Source of the DNA: Stigonema ocellatum SAG 48.90 = DSM 106950
GTDB taxonomy: Bacteria; Cyanobacteriota; Cyanobacteriia; Cyanobacteriales; Nostocaceae
Assembly: GCA_016903675.1 (NCBI GenBank)
Contig: JADQBA010000006.1
Span: 72,738 to 136,737 of the forward strand
Direction: 5' to 3'
DNA: 64,000 nucleotides
Made by a program: the position numbers and the translations under genes. Below the pieces are notes generated by a model, which did not search any database, was not told where the DNA came from, and worked only from the letters and a program-made list of their open reading frames with translations. Below, piece after piece: positions 26,612 to 36,373 of this stretch (position 1 is its first letter; each line of letters starts with the position of its first letter).

Positions 26612-27349
26612 GTCAAATACCTCAATTTTAAGTGATGGCGGTGTTGAGTAATGCTTTAGCTTCCTTGCTCAATCAGCCAATCTTAAAAAACTTTATAACT
26701 GATTAGTGATGTAGTGAATAAAAGTTTTCATATCTTAATAATCGGACTTACAGCAGTTTTCAAATAAATGAACCACACAATGCATGTAGGGGCGCAACGC
26801 CGCCGCGCCCCTACGACTGTGGTCTAATAAAGGTGAAACTGTAAACAAAAATTAAGCCCAAATGTAGCCCAAACTAGCTTTATAAGCGGCAAATACGTCG
26901 CGATTATGGGTCAACCAATCAAAAAAACGAAGAGACAACCGTATTTCCTCACAAGTTCATCACATTTTCTTTTTACTCTAAAAATAAAGTTGCTCAAGGT
27001 TAGGGAACTCCAAGAAATAAATTATCCAAGTTAAGGCTGTTGAAGGTTGATGCTTAAGAGTCAACCGTAAGAATTGGACATTTTTTTATTTGGAAGTTCC
27101 TTAATCATTTATCACAAACTTAAATAAATATTTAACTTTACCCCAAAGCAACTTGGACAGTCACTGTTGAAACAAATTTAATTATAGCAATCCTAAATGA
27201 TTTGTGAAAAATTTTAAGTGGTGTAGGGTGGGCACTGCCCACCATATCAGGGTTTTGGTGGGCAGTGCCCACCCTACGTCTATTTCTAGAATTTTCACAA
27301 CTGAAATAGGATTGCTATATCTTGAATAATAATCAGGTATTTATTTACT
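26612..27349. other. Divergent intergenic region, ho to PG-binding protein
   Basis: No gene is supported. The minus strand around 26862-26946 keeps an open stretch ending RFFDWLTHNRDVFAAYKASLGYIWA, which may be a gene relic I cannot name. The MITE at 27185-27317 lies next to the PG-binding gene. The ho2 promoter must be within the first few hundred bases. Confidence 0.5.
27185..27317. repeat. MITE family 2, copy with GGGCACTGCCC stem
   Basis: Terminal TAGCAATCCTA and TAGGATTGCTA flank a core stem, TAGGGTGGGCACTGCCCACC pairing with GGTGGGCAGTGCCCACCCTA. A close relative is at 60091-60216, a partial one at 37343-37420 and a diverged one at 63146-63268. Confidence 0.8.
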
Positions 27350-27631
27350 ATGGAAGCTGAATTTAAACCAACAACAACTCCAGCCACAGAGGCTACAAGT
27401 GTTTCTCTACCAAATATTCGTCGTTACGACCAAGGTCAAACAGTAAAAATGGCGCAAAAAATTCTCATAGTCAATGGTTATCTTGGTAATGAAGACTATG
27501 ATGCAAACTTTGGTCAAAAAACAGAACAAGCCGTGAAAAATTACCAACAAAAACACGGTTTAACAGCAGATGGTATTGTGGGTATACGAACTTGGGAAGA
27601 ATTGATAAAAGATATCCATCGGAATCCATGA
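27350..27631 (+). CDS. Peptidoglycan-binding domain protein
   Basis: The 93-residue product is nearly all a PG_binding_1 domain: RRYDQGQTVKMAQKILIVNGYL, ANFGQKTEQAVKNYQQKHGLTADGIVG, TWEELI. There is no signal peptide and no attached hydrolase, so it is a stand-alone binding module, possibly exported by another route or a truncated lysozyme-like gene. The first 25 residues are a Thr/Ala-rich tail. Cyanobacterial genomes carry several such small proteins. Confidence 0.82.
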   Translation: MEAEFKPTTTPATEATSVSLPNIRRYDQGQTVKMAQKILIVNGYLGNEDYDANFGQKTEQAVKNYQQKHGLTADGIVGIRTWEELIKDIHRNP

Positions 27632-28314
27632 AACACTGAGTTGACTGTAATACAACGTGGTGCCCGTTGCCCCAATAGGGTTCGGTTAAGGGGGTGTAGT
27701 TTCAGGGGTGTAGGGGAAAAATGTGTTTCTTTTATATTTTGCGATTGCGCTCTTTGCGCGATAGTTAGAGGCTTATATCTTGCACCTCTAAGTAGAAACC
27801 ACAAATAACCAAACAAGGAGTCACAAAATTGACATTGCTTTAAATCATTCAGTCCTCTTTTAGAGGACTTATGCTATTAGCCTGGGACTTCAAGTCCCAG
27901 GCGGATGTGGTCTGGGTGAGAAACCCATTAAATACTGAGTTATTTTTTTGATGTACTACCTGGTTGGTGCAAGATGTGAATTACCCTTTTCCCAGACCAC
28001 AACACAGATGAAGAGTCTATTAGATTATTCGGTGTTGCATAATTGCGGGATGATTTTGGAATTTGCATTGCTCTATAATCACCGTGTCACCGCGTCTCTG
28101 TTTCTCCGCGAAGCACCGAAATCATCCCATTATTCAGCAACGCCGATTATTCCTCCCCCGCCGAAAGGTGCTTATCCGAACCGTCTTGGCCAGACATAGA
28201 GATTTGAAGATTTTTAAAGGAATGTAAATCTTTCGGCTACGGGGTCTAGTCAAAAAATTCAATATAATATAACTTTATAGCTATACAAGTTTTAAACTGA
28301 TTAGCGGATTACTC
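27632..28314. other. Gene-free region upstream of acsF
   Basis: No supported gene. A two-hairpin cassette lies at 27848-27910: GTCCTCTTTTAGAGGAC, then GCTATTAGCC, then CTGGGACTTCAAGTCCCAG and GATGTGG. It is the third member of the family seen at 3487 and 36374. The stretch before 28315 is AT rich and is the likely acsF promoter region. Confidence 0.6.
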
Positions 28315-29391
28315 ATGGTTAATACCTTACCCCAGTCTGCCCTTAAGGAACCGAAGCCCGGAATTAAAGCACCAACCAAAGAAACTGTACTCACCCCCCG
28401 GTTTTACACCACAAACTTTGAAACTGCTGCCAGCCTGGATCTTTCTGCCCAGGAAACAGAGTTGAAGGCGATGCTAGAAGAAATGCGGACAGACTATAAT
28501 CGCCACCATTTCGTGCGGGATGAAGCGTTTAAGCAGTCTTGGGAAAATATTGACGCAGAGGCACGCCGCGCTTTTATTGATTATCTTGAACGTTCCTGTG
28601 TCTCAGAGTTTTCTGGATTTCTGCTGTTTAAAGAACTATCTCGTAAACTCAAAGAACGCAGTCCACTTTTGGCTGAAATATTTCAGCTGATGGCTCGTGA
28701 TGAAGCCCGTCACGCCGGATTTCTCAATAAGGCGATGGGCGACTTTAAACTCTCGCTCGACCTTGCTGAGGTCACGAAAACCCGTACTTATACATTTTTT
28801 CCCATTGAGTGGGTGATTTACACCGTCTACCTGTCAGAAAAAATTGGCTACTGGCGTTACATCATTATTTATCACCATCTGCAAAAGCACCCAGAGCATC
28901 TATTTTACCCCCTCTTTCATTACTTTGAGAGTTGGTGTCAGGACGAAAACCGTCATGGGGATATATTTAAGGCATTGTTGCGCTCGCAACCTCAACTCTG
29001 GAATAACTGGAAAGCCAGACTCTGGAGTCGCTTTTTCTTATTATCAGTATTTGCCACCCACACGCTGACAGTTCACGAACGGGCTGGTTTTTACGATTCA
29101 CTGGGACTTGACCCAACAGAATTTGATCGGCAAGTGGTTCGCAATACCAACGAAACTGCTGGTCGTGCTTTTCCTGTAATGCTCAATACCGAACATCCAA
29201 AATTTTTCCCACGTCTACATCGCTGTTCAGATTACAATTTGAAGTTGCTGGAGATTGATCGCAGCTCTCAACCTAAATTTGTGAAGCTTGTTCGTAAACT
29301 GCCCTTAGTTGCGGCAATTCTCTGGAATCTCCTGTCCCTCTACCTGATTAAGCCGATCAACACAGAAGCAGTGCGGGAAACGGTTCGTTAA
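28315..29391 (+). CDS. acsF: Aerobic-type Mg-protoporphyrin IX monomethyl ester cyclase
   Basis: The 358-residue diiron protein carries out the same ring closure as BchE but with oxygen. The ligand motifs are visible: E98 in CVSEFSGF, E130-A-R-H133 in ARDEARHAGF, and E211-N-R-H214 in CQDENRHGD. The N-terminal KETVLTPRFYTT is typical of ChlA/AcsF. It is on the opposite strand from ho-hemN-bchE, separated by about 1.7 kb. In Synechocystis chlAII sits with ho2 and hemN for micro-oxic growth, so this may be the second, low-oxygen paralogue. That assignment is from context. An organism with both AcsF and BchE here can close the ring at any oxygen level. Confidence 0.93.
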   Translation: MVNTLPQSALKEPKPGIKAPTKETVLTPRFYTTNFETAASLDLSAQETELKAMLEEMRTDYNRHHFVRDEAFKQSWENIDAEARRAFIDYLERSCVSEFSGFLLFKELSRKLKERSPLLAEIFQLMARDEARHAGFLNKAMGDFKLSLDLAEVTKTRTYTFFPIEWVIYTVYLSEKIGYWRYIIIYHHLQKHPEHLFYPLFHYFESWCQDENRHGDIFKALLRSQPQLWNNWKARLWSRFFLLSVFATHTLTVHERAGFYDSLGLDPTEFDRQVVRNTNETAGRAFPVMLNTEHPKFFPRLHRCSDYNLKLLEIDRSSQPKFVKLVRKLPLVAAILWNLLSLYLIKPINTEAVRETVR

Positions 29392-30011
29392 ATTGCTACA
29401 GATGCGCGATTGGCTCTCCACAACAGACATCTCCAAAAATGAGATTCAAGTGTCGTCGCGCGTTCTCAATTTTAGCGCAATTTAAGGCGTTGCTGAATTT
29501 AGTAATGAATTACGTTTAGTTACAGATTTGTAATTTTTCCAAACCCTTGTAGAACGCGCGGCGTTCTACAAAATCGTGATTTTCACAATTCATATCTTGA
29601 TTCAGCAACCCCAATTTAAGAGGGGGACAAGCCGCTACGCGGAAATTCACTCATTCAAAAGTCAAAATTCAAAACAATGCGTGACTTATTACCTTAGCTT
29701 TTGACTTCCCCAAAGGGGTGGGGGTGTTTGTAACTCCTGCACGGATTGCTTGATTGGGGGAGGCAAACAATAAAGAATAGTGAAGTTGAAGAGTGAAAAT
29801 CAGGTAGGAAAGTATTATACTTAACACCATCGGCTGTGGCTATACTGCCAAAAAAACTGATAAACAGTTTCCATGTCTCAGTCACTTAAAAGGAGTGGCT
29901 TAAAGCCTGCCCCTTTTTGTAGGGGACAATGCAAGGTTACCGATACTAGCAAACGGATAATAACTATGGTAGGTTTGATCAGGTTTTTAGAAGGTCTCCT
30001 GGAGGTGTGAG
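29392..30011. other. Gene-free region with repeat 29485-29613
   Basis: The repeat begins AAGGCGTTGCTGAATTTAG, contains TTACGTTTAGTTACAGA, a small hairpin GTAGAACGCGCGGCGTTCTAC, and ends in TTGATTCAGCAACCCC. It is an inverted copy of the element at 21718-21812. Around 29700-29760 is a phrase GTTTGTAACTCCTGCACGGATTGCT also found near 32012 and 35203. Confidence 0.6.
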
Positions 30012-30740
30012 ATGAAAGCGGATGAACTTCTGAGTCGATATGCGGCAGCAGAACGAGATTTTCCCGATGTAGATTTATCTGCGATAAATCTGCGAGAAGC
30101 TGAACTAGTGAATGTCAATCTTAGTGGTGCTAACCTAAGGAATAGTGACCTGCGGGAAGCACGATTAGGACAAGCAATACTTTTTCAAGCAAATCTTAGT
30201 GAAGCGAATCTGAGTGAAACCATTCTCTGGGGTACAGATTTGAGGGAAGTCAACCTGTGTCAAGCCCAGTTGCGGGAAGCAGACTTAAGTGGAGCTAAGT
30301 TGATTAGAGCTATACTCCAGAAAACAAATCTCACTAAGGCATTTTTGTGTGGAGCTAATTTGAGTCATGCAGACCTCTCACAAGCGATGCTATTTGAGGC
30401 AGACTTACGTCCTAGTTCCAAGCAACAAACTGATCTGGAATATAGTGATTTGAGTGACGCAGATCTAAGCTATGCAAGAATGAATGGAGTCTTATTGCGT
30501 TACGCCAAATTGGATAGAGCTAGACTGTGTCGGGCAAGTTTAGGGGTTTTGTTAACTGATAATTCATATCAAACAGACCTGAGTGAAGCTAGTTTACGGG
30601 AGGCAGACCTTAGTTATGCCGACTTAAGTGGAGCTAATTTGCATAATGCTGATTTACGAGGAGCTGACCTCACCCAAACCATCCTCACTGGTGCTAACCT
30701 TCAGGGGGCTATTATGCCTGATGGCACGATCCACCAGTAA
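30012..30740 (+). CDS. Pentapeptide-repeat protein
   Basis: Residues about 15-238 consist of A(D/N)LxX pentapeptides: LREAEL, VNLSGANLRNSDLREARL and so on, forming a right-handed quadrilateral helix. The N-terminal 15 residues (MKADELLSRYAAAERDFP) are the usual cap of cyanobacterial members. A break around 140-150 (PSSKQQTDLEYS) interrupts the coil. A strong ribosome site, GGAGGTGTGAG, sits before the ATG. The function is not known; such proteins are common in cyanobacteria. Confidence 0.88.
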   Translation: MKADELLSRYAAAERDFPDVDLSAINLREAELVNVNLSGANLRNSDLREARLGQAILFQANLSEANLSETILWGTDLREVNLCQAQLREADLSGAKLIRAILQKTNLTKAFLCGANLSHADLSQAMLFEADLRPSSKQQTDLEYSDLSDADLSYARMNGVLLRYAKLDRARLCRASLGVLLTDNSYQTDLSEASLREADLSYADLSGANLHNADLRGADLTQTILTGANLQGAIMPDGTIHQ

Positions 30741-31001
30741 GGTGATAGTTCGTAGTAAGCACTTTAGTGCTAGAAAGTGAGCGATGAATCGCTCACTACG
30801 AACCTCTCAAAAGTAATCACATAAACCACCAGTAGTCTATTTGAAGGGTTCGTAGTTGCGCTCTTTGCGCTCTTGGAGTCAAGGACTAAAGTCCTTACTA
30901 CGAACTCCTCAACTCATCAGAATTAATGACTACGAGCTATTCAGGAAAGTCATACACAACTAAATTAATTTGTAGGTTCTCTCATTACTAAAAAATATCA
31001 A
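30741..31001. repeat. TTCGTAGT...ACTACGAA hairpin cassettes upstream of cox
   Basis: Two hairpins in tandem: 30749-30803, opening with AGTTCGTAGTAAGC and closing with ACTACGAACCTC, and 30848-30906, opening GGTTCGTAGTTGCGC and closing CCTTACTACGAACTC. The family also occurs at 21637 and 61687. Confidence 0.6.
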
Positions 31002-31847
31002 ATGAAACAAATACCAGCCCCCCTCCTCAGCCTAATTGTTGGCATCTTAATTACTCTAATTAGCCTCTGGGTTGGGCAAAACCATAATTTGATGCCTGTA
31101 CAAGCATCTGAACAAGCACCCTTGGTTGATAATTTTTTTAACACAATGGTGACAATCGCCACCGCACTTTTTTTAATTGTTCAAGGTGCAATTCTGCTGT
31201 TTGCAATCAAGTATCGCAAACGTCCTGGGGATGAAACTGATGGAGTCCCAATTGAGGGCAACTTTAATTTGGAGATACTGTGGACGGTAATTCCGGCGCT
31301 TATTGTCATCGGTCTAAGCATTCTCAGTGTTGAGGTGTATCAACAAATGGGTGGCTTTTCTGTAGGGGGAACGATGATGGCACACAATCATTCCGCGACT
31401 CTCGTTGCTCAAATGTCGGATGATGCAAATCCTGTAACCCGCAAGACTTCTCCTACCTACGGTTTAACAGGAACAGACCAAACGGAAGCCAAAGCCCCGT
31501 CCATGGTAATTAATGTTACTGGGATGCAATATGCCTGGATTTTTAACTACCCCGAAAGTGGCATTGTCTCTGGGGAATTGCACATCCCTGTTGGCAAGGA
31601 TGTACAAATTAATCTCGCTGCCCAAGATGTGATTCACTCGTTCTGGATACCTCAATTTCGTTTAAAGCAAGATGTCCTACCAGGAGAAAAATCAACGTTA
31701 CGGTTTGTTGCCACGAAAACAGGTACTTTCCCGATAGTTTGCGCAGAACTATGCGGTTCTTATCATGGCAGCATGAGAACGCAGGCGATTGTTCATACAC
31801 CAAAAGAGTTTGAGCAATGGTTGGCAGAAAATAGTGCTACTGCTTAA
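31002..31847 (+). CDS. coxB: Cytochrome c oxidase subunit II
   Basis: The 281-residue subunit has two membrane helices (about 8-25 and 45-67) and a periplasmic/lumenal cupredoxin with the CuA site: HSFWIPQFRLKQDVLPG, then CAELCGSYHGSM. It takes electrons from cytochrome c or plastocyanin. A linker of about 45 residues before the cupredoxin is His/Asp/Thr-rich. First gene of coxBAC. The downstream gap of 257 bases is filled by repeats. Confidence 0.95.
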   Translation: MKQIPAPLLSLIVGILITLISLWVGQNHNLMPVQASEQAPLVDNFFNTMVTIATALFLIVQGAILLFAIKYRKRPGDETDGVPIEGNFNLEILWTVIPALIVIGLSILSVEVYQQMGGFSVGGTMMAHNHSATLVAQMSDDANPVTRKTSPTYGLTGTDQTEAKAPSMVINVTGMQYAWIFNYPESGIVSGELHIPVGKDVQINLAAQDVIHSFWIPQFRLKQDVLPGEKSTLRFVATKTGTFPIVCAELCGSYHGSMRTQAIVHTPKEFEQWLAENSATA

Positions 31848-31879
31848 CAAACACTATCAACTACTATAGGAATTTTATT

Positions 31880-32095
31880 TGAGATCGGGACAAGGAGGAC
31901 AAGGGGGACAAACCGCTGCGCGGAAGTCAAAAGTATCAAGTCAAAAGTCAAAAGTATTAATTTTGACTTTTGACTTTTGACTTTTGACTTTCCCCGAAGG
32001 GGGCGGGTGTTTGTAACTCCTGCACGAATTGCTATAACAACCAACAACCAACAACCAACAACTAACAACTAACAACTAACAACTAACAACAAATT
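31880..32095. repeat. Short tandem repeats between coxB and coxA
   Basis: Units include AAGTCAAA and its complement TTTGACTTTTGAC repeated several times (31927-31992), and CAACCAA/CTAACAA repeats (32039-32090). GTTTGTAACTCCTGCACG around 32010 is a dispersed phrase. Confidence 0.8.
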
Positions 32096-32104
32096 CAATT
32101 TTTT

Positions 32105-33745
32105 ATGACCCAAACCGAAATTCCCATAGACAGCACAATTGTTGTTGACAGAATTGTGCCAAAAAAAGCGTGGAAATGGTATGAATATTTTACTTTCAAT
32201 ACTGACCACAAAGTCATTGGTATTCAATATCTGGTCACTGCCTTTATTTTTTATCTCATCGGCGGACTGATGGCAGTTGCCATGCGGGTGGAACTGGCAA
32301 CACCTGACGCGGATTTTCTTGATCCCAGTCTTTATAACGCTTTTATGACCAACCACGGCACAATCATGATTTTTTTATGGGTGGTGCCGAGTGCTATAGG
32401 TGGATTTGGTAACTTTTTGGTGCCATTGCTTATCGGTGCTAGGGATATGGCATTTCCGAGATTGAATGCGATCGCATTCTGGTTAAATCCTCCGGCTGGT
32501 GCGTTAATCTTAGCAAGTTTCTTGTTTGGCGGCGCACAATCTGGTTGGACTGCGTATCCACCTCTGAGTGAAATCACTGCAACTACCGCCCAGTCAATGT
32601 GGATTCTCGCCATTGCCTTGGTCGGAACCTCTTCAATTTTGGGTTCGGTGAACTTTATGGTCACCATCCTCAAAATGAAAGTACCCAGCATGAAGTGGAC
32701 GCAATTACCACTGTTTTGTTGGGCGATGGTGGCAACCTCCTTACTAGCGTTGCTTTCGACACCAGTATTAACAATTGGGTTGGTACTGTTGCTATTTGAT
32801 ATTAACTTTGGCACCTCTTTTTACAAGCCAGATGCAGGCGGTAATGTGGTACTTTACCAACACCTGTTCTGGTTTTACTCTCATCCGGCAGTGTATTTAA
32901 TGATTCTGCCAGTCTTCGGTATTATGTCGGAGGTTATCCCTGTCCATGCCCGTAAACCGATTTTTGGTTATCAGGCGATCGCTTACTCCAGTTTGACCAT
33001 CTGTATCGTCGGTTTGTTTGTGTGGGTGCACCATATGTTCACCAGTGGCACACCAGGTTGGATGCGCTTGTTTTTCACTGTCTCCACCTTATTTGTTGCA
33101 GTTCCGACAGGAGTCAAAATTTTTAGCTGGGTGGCAACACTTTGGGGCGGTAAAATTCGTTTCACCAGTGCCATGCTGTTTGCACTTGGATTGTTGTCGA
33201 TGTTTGTGTTTGGTGGAATAAGTGGCGTAACATTAGGTACTGCACCGTTTGATATTCACGTCCATGATACTTACTATGTAGTCGGTCACTTTCATTACGT
33301 CCTTTTCGGTGGCTCCGTATTTGGTATCTATGCAGGCATTTACCACTGGTTCCCCAAGATGACAGGACGGATGCTCAATGAGACTTTAGGCAAAATCCAC
33401 TTCATCCTAACTTTTATTGGGACTCATCTCACCTTCTTACCCATGCATCAACTGGGTTTGCAAGGAATGCCACGAAGAGTTGCCATGTATGACCCGCAAT
33501 TTACAAGCATTAACCAACTCTGTACTATTGGCGCATTTGTCTTAGGTATTTCAGTCCTTCCTTTCGCGATCAACATCATTTGGAGTTGGATGCGCGGTAC
33601 TCCCGCAGGGGATAACCCCTGGAATGGCTTAACCCTGGAATGGACAACCGCTTCCCCACCCTTAATTGAAAACTGGGAAGTATCGCCTGTTGTGACTCAC
33701 GGTCCCTACGACTACGGGAAAAACTCCACTGACCAAAACATATAA
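32105..33745 (+). CDS. coxA: Cytochrome c oxidase subunit I
   Basis: The 546-residue, 12-helix subunit reduces oxygen and pumps protons. Heme and CuB ligands are present: AFMTNHGTIMIF, WFYSHPAVYLMILP with the His-Tyr pair, VHHMFTSG and DTYYVVGHFHYVLFGG. The D-channel Glu seen in HPEVY of mitochondrial types is Ala here and the preceding residues are Tyr-Ser, the YSHPxVY pattern of A2-type oxidases. It is an aa3-type enzyme of the respiratory chain, followed by coxC after 5 bases. Which of the several cyanobacterial cox loci it represents cannot be said from here. Confidence 0.95.
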   Translation: MTQTEIPIDSTIVVDRIVPKKAWKWYEYFTFNTDHKVIGIQYLVTAFIFYLIGGLMAVAMRVELATPDADFLDPSLYNAFMTNHGTIMIFLWVVPSAIGGFGNFLVPLLIGARDMAFPRLNAIAFWLNPPAGALILASFLFGGAQSGWTAYPPLSEITATTAQSMWILAIALVGTSSILGSVNFMVTILKMKVPSMKWTQLPLFCWAMVATSLLALLSTPVLTIGLVLLLFDINFGTSFYKPDAGGNVVLYQHLFWFYSHPAVYLMILPVFGIMSEVIPVHARKPIFGYQAIAYSSLTICIVGLFVWVHHMFTSGTPGWMRLFFTVSTLFVAVPTGVKIFSWVATLWGGKIRFTSAMLFALGLLSMFVFGGISGVTLGTAPFDIHVHDTYYVVGHFHYVLFGGSVFGIYAGIYHWFPKMTGRMLNETLGKIHFILTFIGTHLTFLPMHQLGLQGMPRRVAMYDPQFTSINQLCTIGAFVLGISVLPFAINIIWSWMRGTPAGDNPWNGLTLEWTTASPPLIENWEVSPVVTHGPYDYGKNSTDQNI

Positions 33746-33750
33746 AAACT

Positions 33751-34368
33751 ATGGAAAGTTCAACCATTGATACATCTCAAGTCGCTGAGATACCAACAGA
33801 TGTTGCACATCAGGAAGAACATCCTGATTTACGCCTATGGGGGTTGCTAACATTCCTCATCTCAGAATCACTGATGTTTGGTACTTTATTTGCTACTTAC
33901 TTAGTTTTGAAGGGATCAGCTACAGAATGGCCACCCGAAGGAACGGAAGTTGAGTTACTTGTCCCTGCAATTAACACGATTATTCTGGTTTCTAGTAGCT
34001 TTGTGATTCATCGAGGTGATACTGCGATTAAAAAGAATGATGTTCAAGGATTGCGTGTTTGGTATGTTGTCACTGCCATCATGGGGACTGTGTTCTTGGC
34101 AGGTCAAATTTATGAGTACCTGACATTGGGTTATGGACTGGCTACCAATGTGTTTTCTAATTGCTTTTACCTGATGACAGGCTTCCACGGTTTGCACGTT
34201 TTTGTGGGACTGTTGTTGATACTGGGGGTGGTTTGGCGATCGCGTCGTTCCGGTCACTATTCCTCTCATCAACACACTGGTGTGGAAATGGCAGAAATTT
34301 ACTGGCACTTTGTCGATGTTATCTGGATTATCTTGTTTGTCCTGCTGTATATCCTCACCAAATTTTAA
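33751..34368 (+). CDS. coxC: Cytochrome c oxidase subunit III
   Basis: The 205-residue, 5-helix subunit III stabilises the oxidase core. Signatures are LRLWGLLTFLISESLMFGT, TGFHGLHVFVGLLLI and YWHFVDVIWIILFVLLYI. It lacks the two N-terminal helices of the mitochondrial form, as bacterial short types do. It starts 5 bases after coxA and completes the coxBAC operon. Confidence 0.95.
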   Translation: MESSTIDTSQVAEIPTDVAHQEEHPDLRLWGLLTFLISESLMFGTLFATYLVLKGSATEWPPEGTEVELLVPAINTIILVSSSFVIHRGDTAIKKNDVQGLRVWYVVTAIMGTVFLAGQIYEYLTLGYGLATNVFSNCFYLMTGFHGLHVFVGLLLILGVVWRSRRSGHYSSHQHTGVEMAEIYWHFVDVIWIILFVLLYILTKF

Positions 34369-34463
34369 AAGTCGAAATTAAGAGGGAGTGGGGAGTGGGG
34401 AGTGGGGTGTGATTGGGTTTCCCTATCATTAAAAAATCCGGATTCCTATATACTATATTGCTC

Positions 34464-35102
34464 ATGGACATTGAAAATTTACGGCGAAATTATACACAAG
34501 CAGGTCTTAGACGCCAAGACTTAAAGGAAGACCCGTTTGAGCAATTTCAAATTTTGTTTCAGGAAGCTTGTGCAGCTAATTTACTAGAGCCAAATGCGAT
34601 GATTTTAGCCACTGCCTCTGCACAAGCAGAACCTTCTTTGCGTACTGTTCTGTTAAAATATTTTGACAAAGAAGGATTCGTATTTTTTACGAATTATGAA
34701 AGCAAAAAAGCTCGCCAAATTCAAGAGAATCCCCAAGTATCGCTCCTTTTTCTCTGGTTACCATTAGAATGTCAAGTTCAAATTATTGGCACTGCTGAAA
34801 AAATCTCTCCGGCTCAGTCACTCAAATATTTTGCAACTCGTCCCAGAAGTAGTCAAATCGGAGCTTGGTGTTCGCAACAAAGTACGATTATTTCATCACG
34901 TAAAATTTTGGAGATGAAATTTGAAGAGATGAAACAAAAATTTATGAATCATGAAGTCCCTTTACCATCTGCTTGGGGAGGTTATCGTGTGATTCCTCGC
35001 AGTTTTGAATTTTGGCAGGGGCGTCCCAATAGACTGCACGATCGCTTTTTGTACTCCCGTCAAGATAACGGGTCTTGGGAGATTCAACGGCTAGCACCTT
35101 AA
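34464..35102 (+). CDS. pdxH: Pyridoxamine 5'-phosphate oxidase
   Basis: The enzyme makes pyridoxal 5'-phosphate from the pyridoxine or pyridoxamine phosphate using FMN and oxygen. The start at 34464 gives MDIENLRRNYTQAGLRRQDL, the family N-terminus; an upstream ATG at 34413 would add 17 unlikely residues. Visible motifs are PNAMILATAS, RTVLLKYFDKEGFVFFTNYESKKA, PRSSQIGAWCSQQS and FWQGRPNRLHDRFLY. Length (212) is normal. It follows cox by about 95 bases containing a GGGAGTG heptad tract and may be an independent unit. Confidence 0.95.
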   Translation: MDIENLRRNYTQAGLRRQDLKEDPFEQFQILFQEACAANLLEPNAMILATASAQAEPSLRTVLLKYFDKEGFVFFTNYESKKARQIQENPQVSLLFLWLPLECQVQIIGTAEKISPAQSLKYFATRPRSSQIGAWCSQQSTIISSRKILEMKFEEMKQKFMNHEVPLPSAWGGYRVIPRSFEFWQGRPNRLHDRFLYSRQDNGSWEIQRLAP

Positions 35103-35156
35103 TGTTGTAGGACTTACGCATTGACGAAATAGAGCAATCCTATTTGAGATCCGAAC

Positions 35157-35225
35157 AAGGAGGACTTGGAGGACTTGGGGGACCAGGAGGACAAGGCAGA
35201 GGTGTCTGTAACTCCTGCACGGATT
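35157..35225. repeat. GGAGGACTT tandem repeat and dispersed phrase
   Basis: Imperfect repeats of GGAGGACTTGG are followed by CTGTAACTCCTGCACGGATTGCT, found also near 29722 and 32010. This repeat forms the false N-terminus of the fragment that follows. Confidence 0.7.
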
Positions 35226-35885
35226 GCTGCCCGTCAAATCAGTCCAAATGGGGTGATTGGGATTAACTCAATGGTGGTAGCGCGAGATCATGAAACTCTG
35301 GTACGTACAGCCGTGGAACATGGTGTGAATTTAGTGATTTCTGGGGCTGGTTTACCATTGCATCTACCTGAATATACAGAGAGATATCCGGATGTAGCAC
35401 TAGTGGCGATTGTTTCCAGTACCCGTGCTGCTAAGGTGATTTGCCGTTCGTGGGAACGTCATTATGGACGTTTACCTGATGCCTTTGTGGTGGAAAACCC
35501 GAATACGGCGGGGGGTCATTTGGGTGCAAAATACCAAGAGTTAGGTAATGTTGCCTTAAATGCAGAGCAAGTCATCCCGGAATTGGTGGAATATCTGTGT
35601 TCGGAAGTGGGTGCTGATATTCCAGTAATTGCAGCAGGTGGAGTTTGGAACCGTGCTGATATTGATCGGATGTTGGCTTTGGGTGCCAAGGGGGTACAGA
35701 TGGGGACTCGATTTATTACCACCGATGAATGTGATGCAGATATTCGTTACAAGGAGTTTCATCTTCATGCCAGTCCGGAAGATGTGGTAATTGTACCTTC
35801 TCCCGTGGGAATGCCAGGAAGGGCATTAAAAAATACCTTCACTGGCAGATCCCACGCGATTGCAAATCTTGGCGGCGATTTGTGA
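35220..35885 (+). pseudogene. Nitronate monooxygenase/2-nitropropane dioxygenase-like fragment
   Basis: From about residue ARQISPNGVIGINSMV the frame matches the FMN-dependent nitronate monooxygenase family: VNLVISGAGLPLHLPEY, VENPNTAGGHLG, PVIAAGGVWNRADIDRMLALGAKGVQMGTRFITT. The first ~60-70 residues of the family, including the GGMG start, are missing; the frame there runs through repeat sequence. At the C-terminus it breaks off after about 222 matching residues (SHAIANLGGDL) and a TGA follows. The next frame already encodes an RND pump fragment. I read it as a gene truncated at both ends. Confidence 0.7.
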
Positions 35886-35927
35886 CCTGGAACGCAGCGT
35901 GCAGGAAATTTGCGATCGCACCGGGCT

Positions 35928-36371
35928 GCAGTGCCGATTCTCACGCTGACACTGTGGGGTGAGCAAAGCAATGCTGCCGAATTACGCCAGATAGCCGCAC
36001 AACTGGATGAACAAATTAAGCAAGTCCCCGATGTATCCGAAACAACTCTCATTGGAGGTCAAAAGCGCCAGTTGCGGGTTGAGCTTGATCCAATCCGGTT
36101 GAATGCCTTTGGCTTAACGCCTTTGGAGATTGCTCAAACGTTCCAATCTCAAAACACTGAACTGGCAAGTGGTGCTTTGAGTCAAAATAATCACTCCTTC
36201 CTAGTCAGAACGCAAAGCTTTATCCGCTCGGCTGAAGATGCTCAAGGATTGGTGGTGAGTGTTGTTCATAATCAGCCCGTTTACCTGCGAGATGTGGCAA
36301 CGGTTACTGATGGGGCAGAGGAACCTGCCAGTTATGTGTTTTTTGGCCAGGGAGCAGGAAACAGACGGTGA
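35928..36371 (+). pseudogene. RND efflux permease fragment (porter domain)
   Basis: About 145 residues match the porter region of RND-family permeases (HAE1/CusA type): VPILTLTLWGEQSNAAELRQIA, VSETTLIGGQKRQLRVELDPIRLNAFGLTPLEI, and VYLRDVATVTDGAEEP. The full protein would be over 1,000 residues with 12 helices, and none of the membrane part is here. The fragment ends at the hairpin cassette at 36374. The upstream end joins directly to the preceding pseudogene. Confidence 0.75.
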
Positions 36372-36373
36372 AA

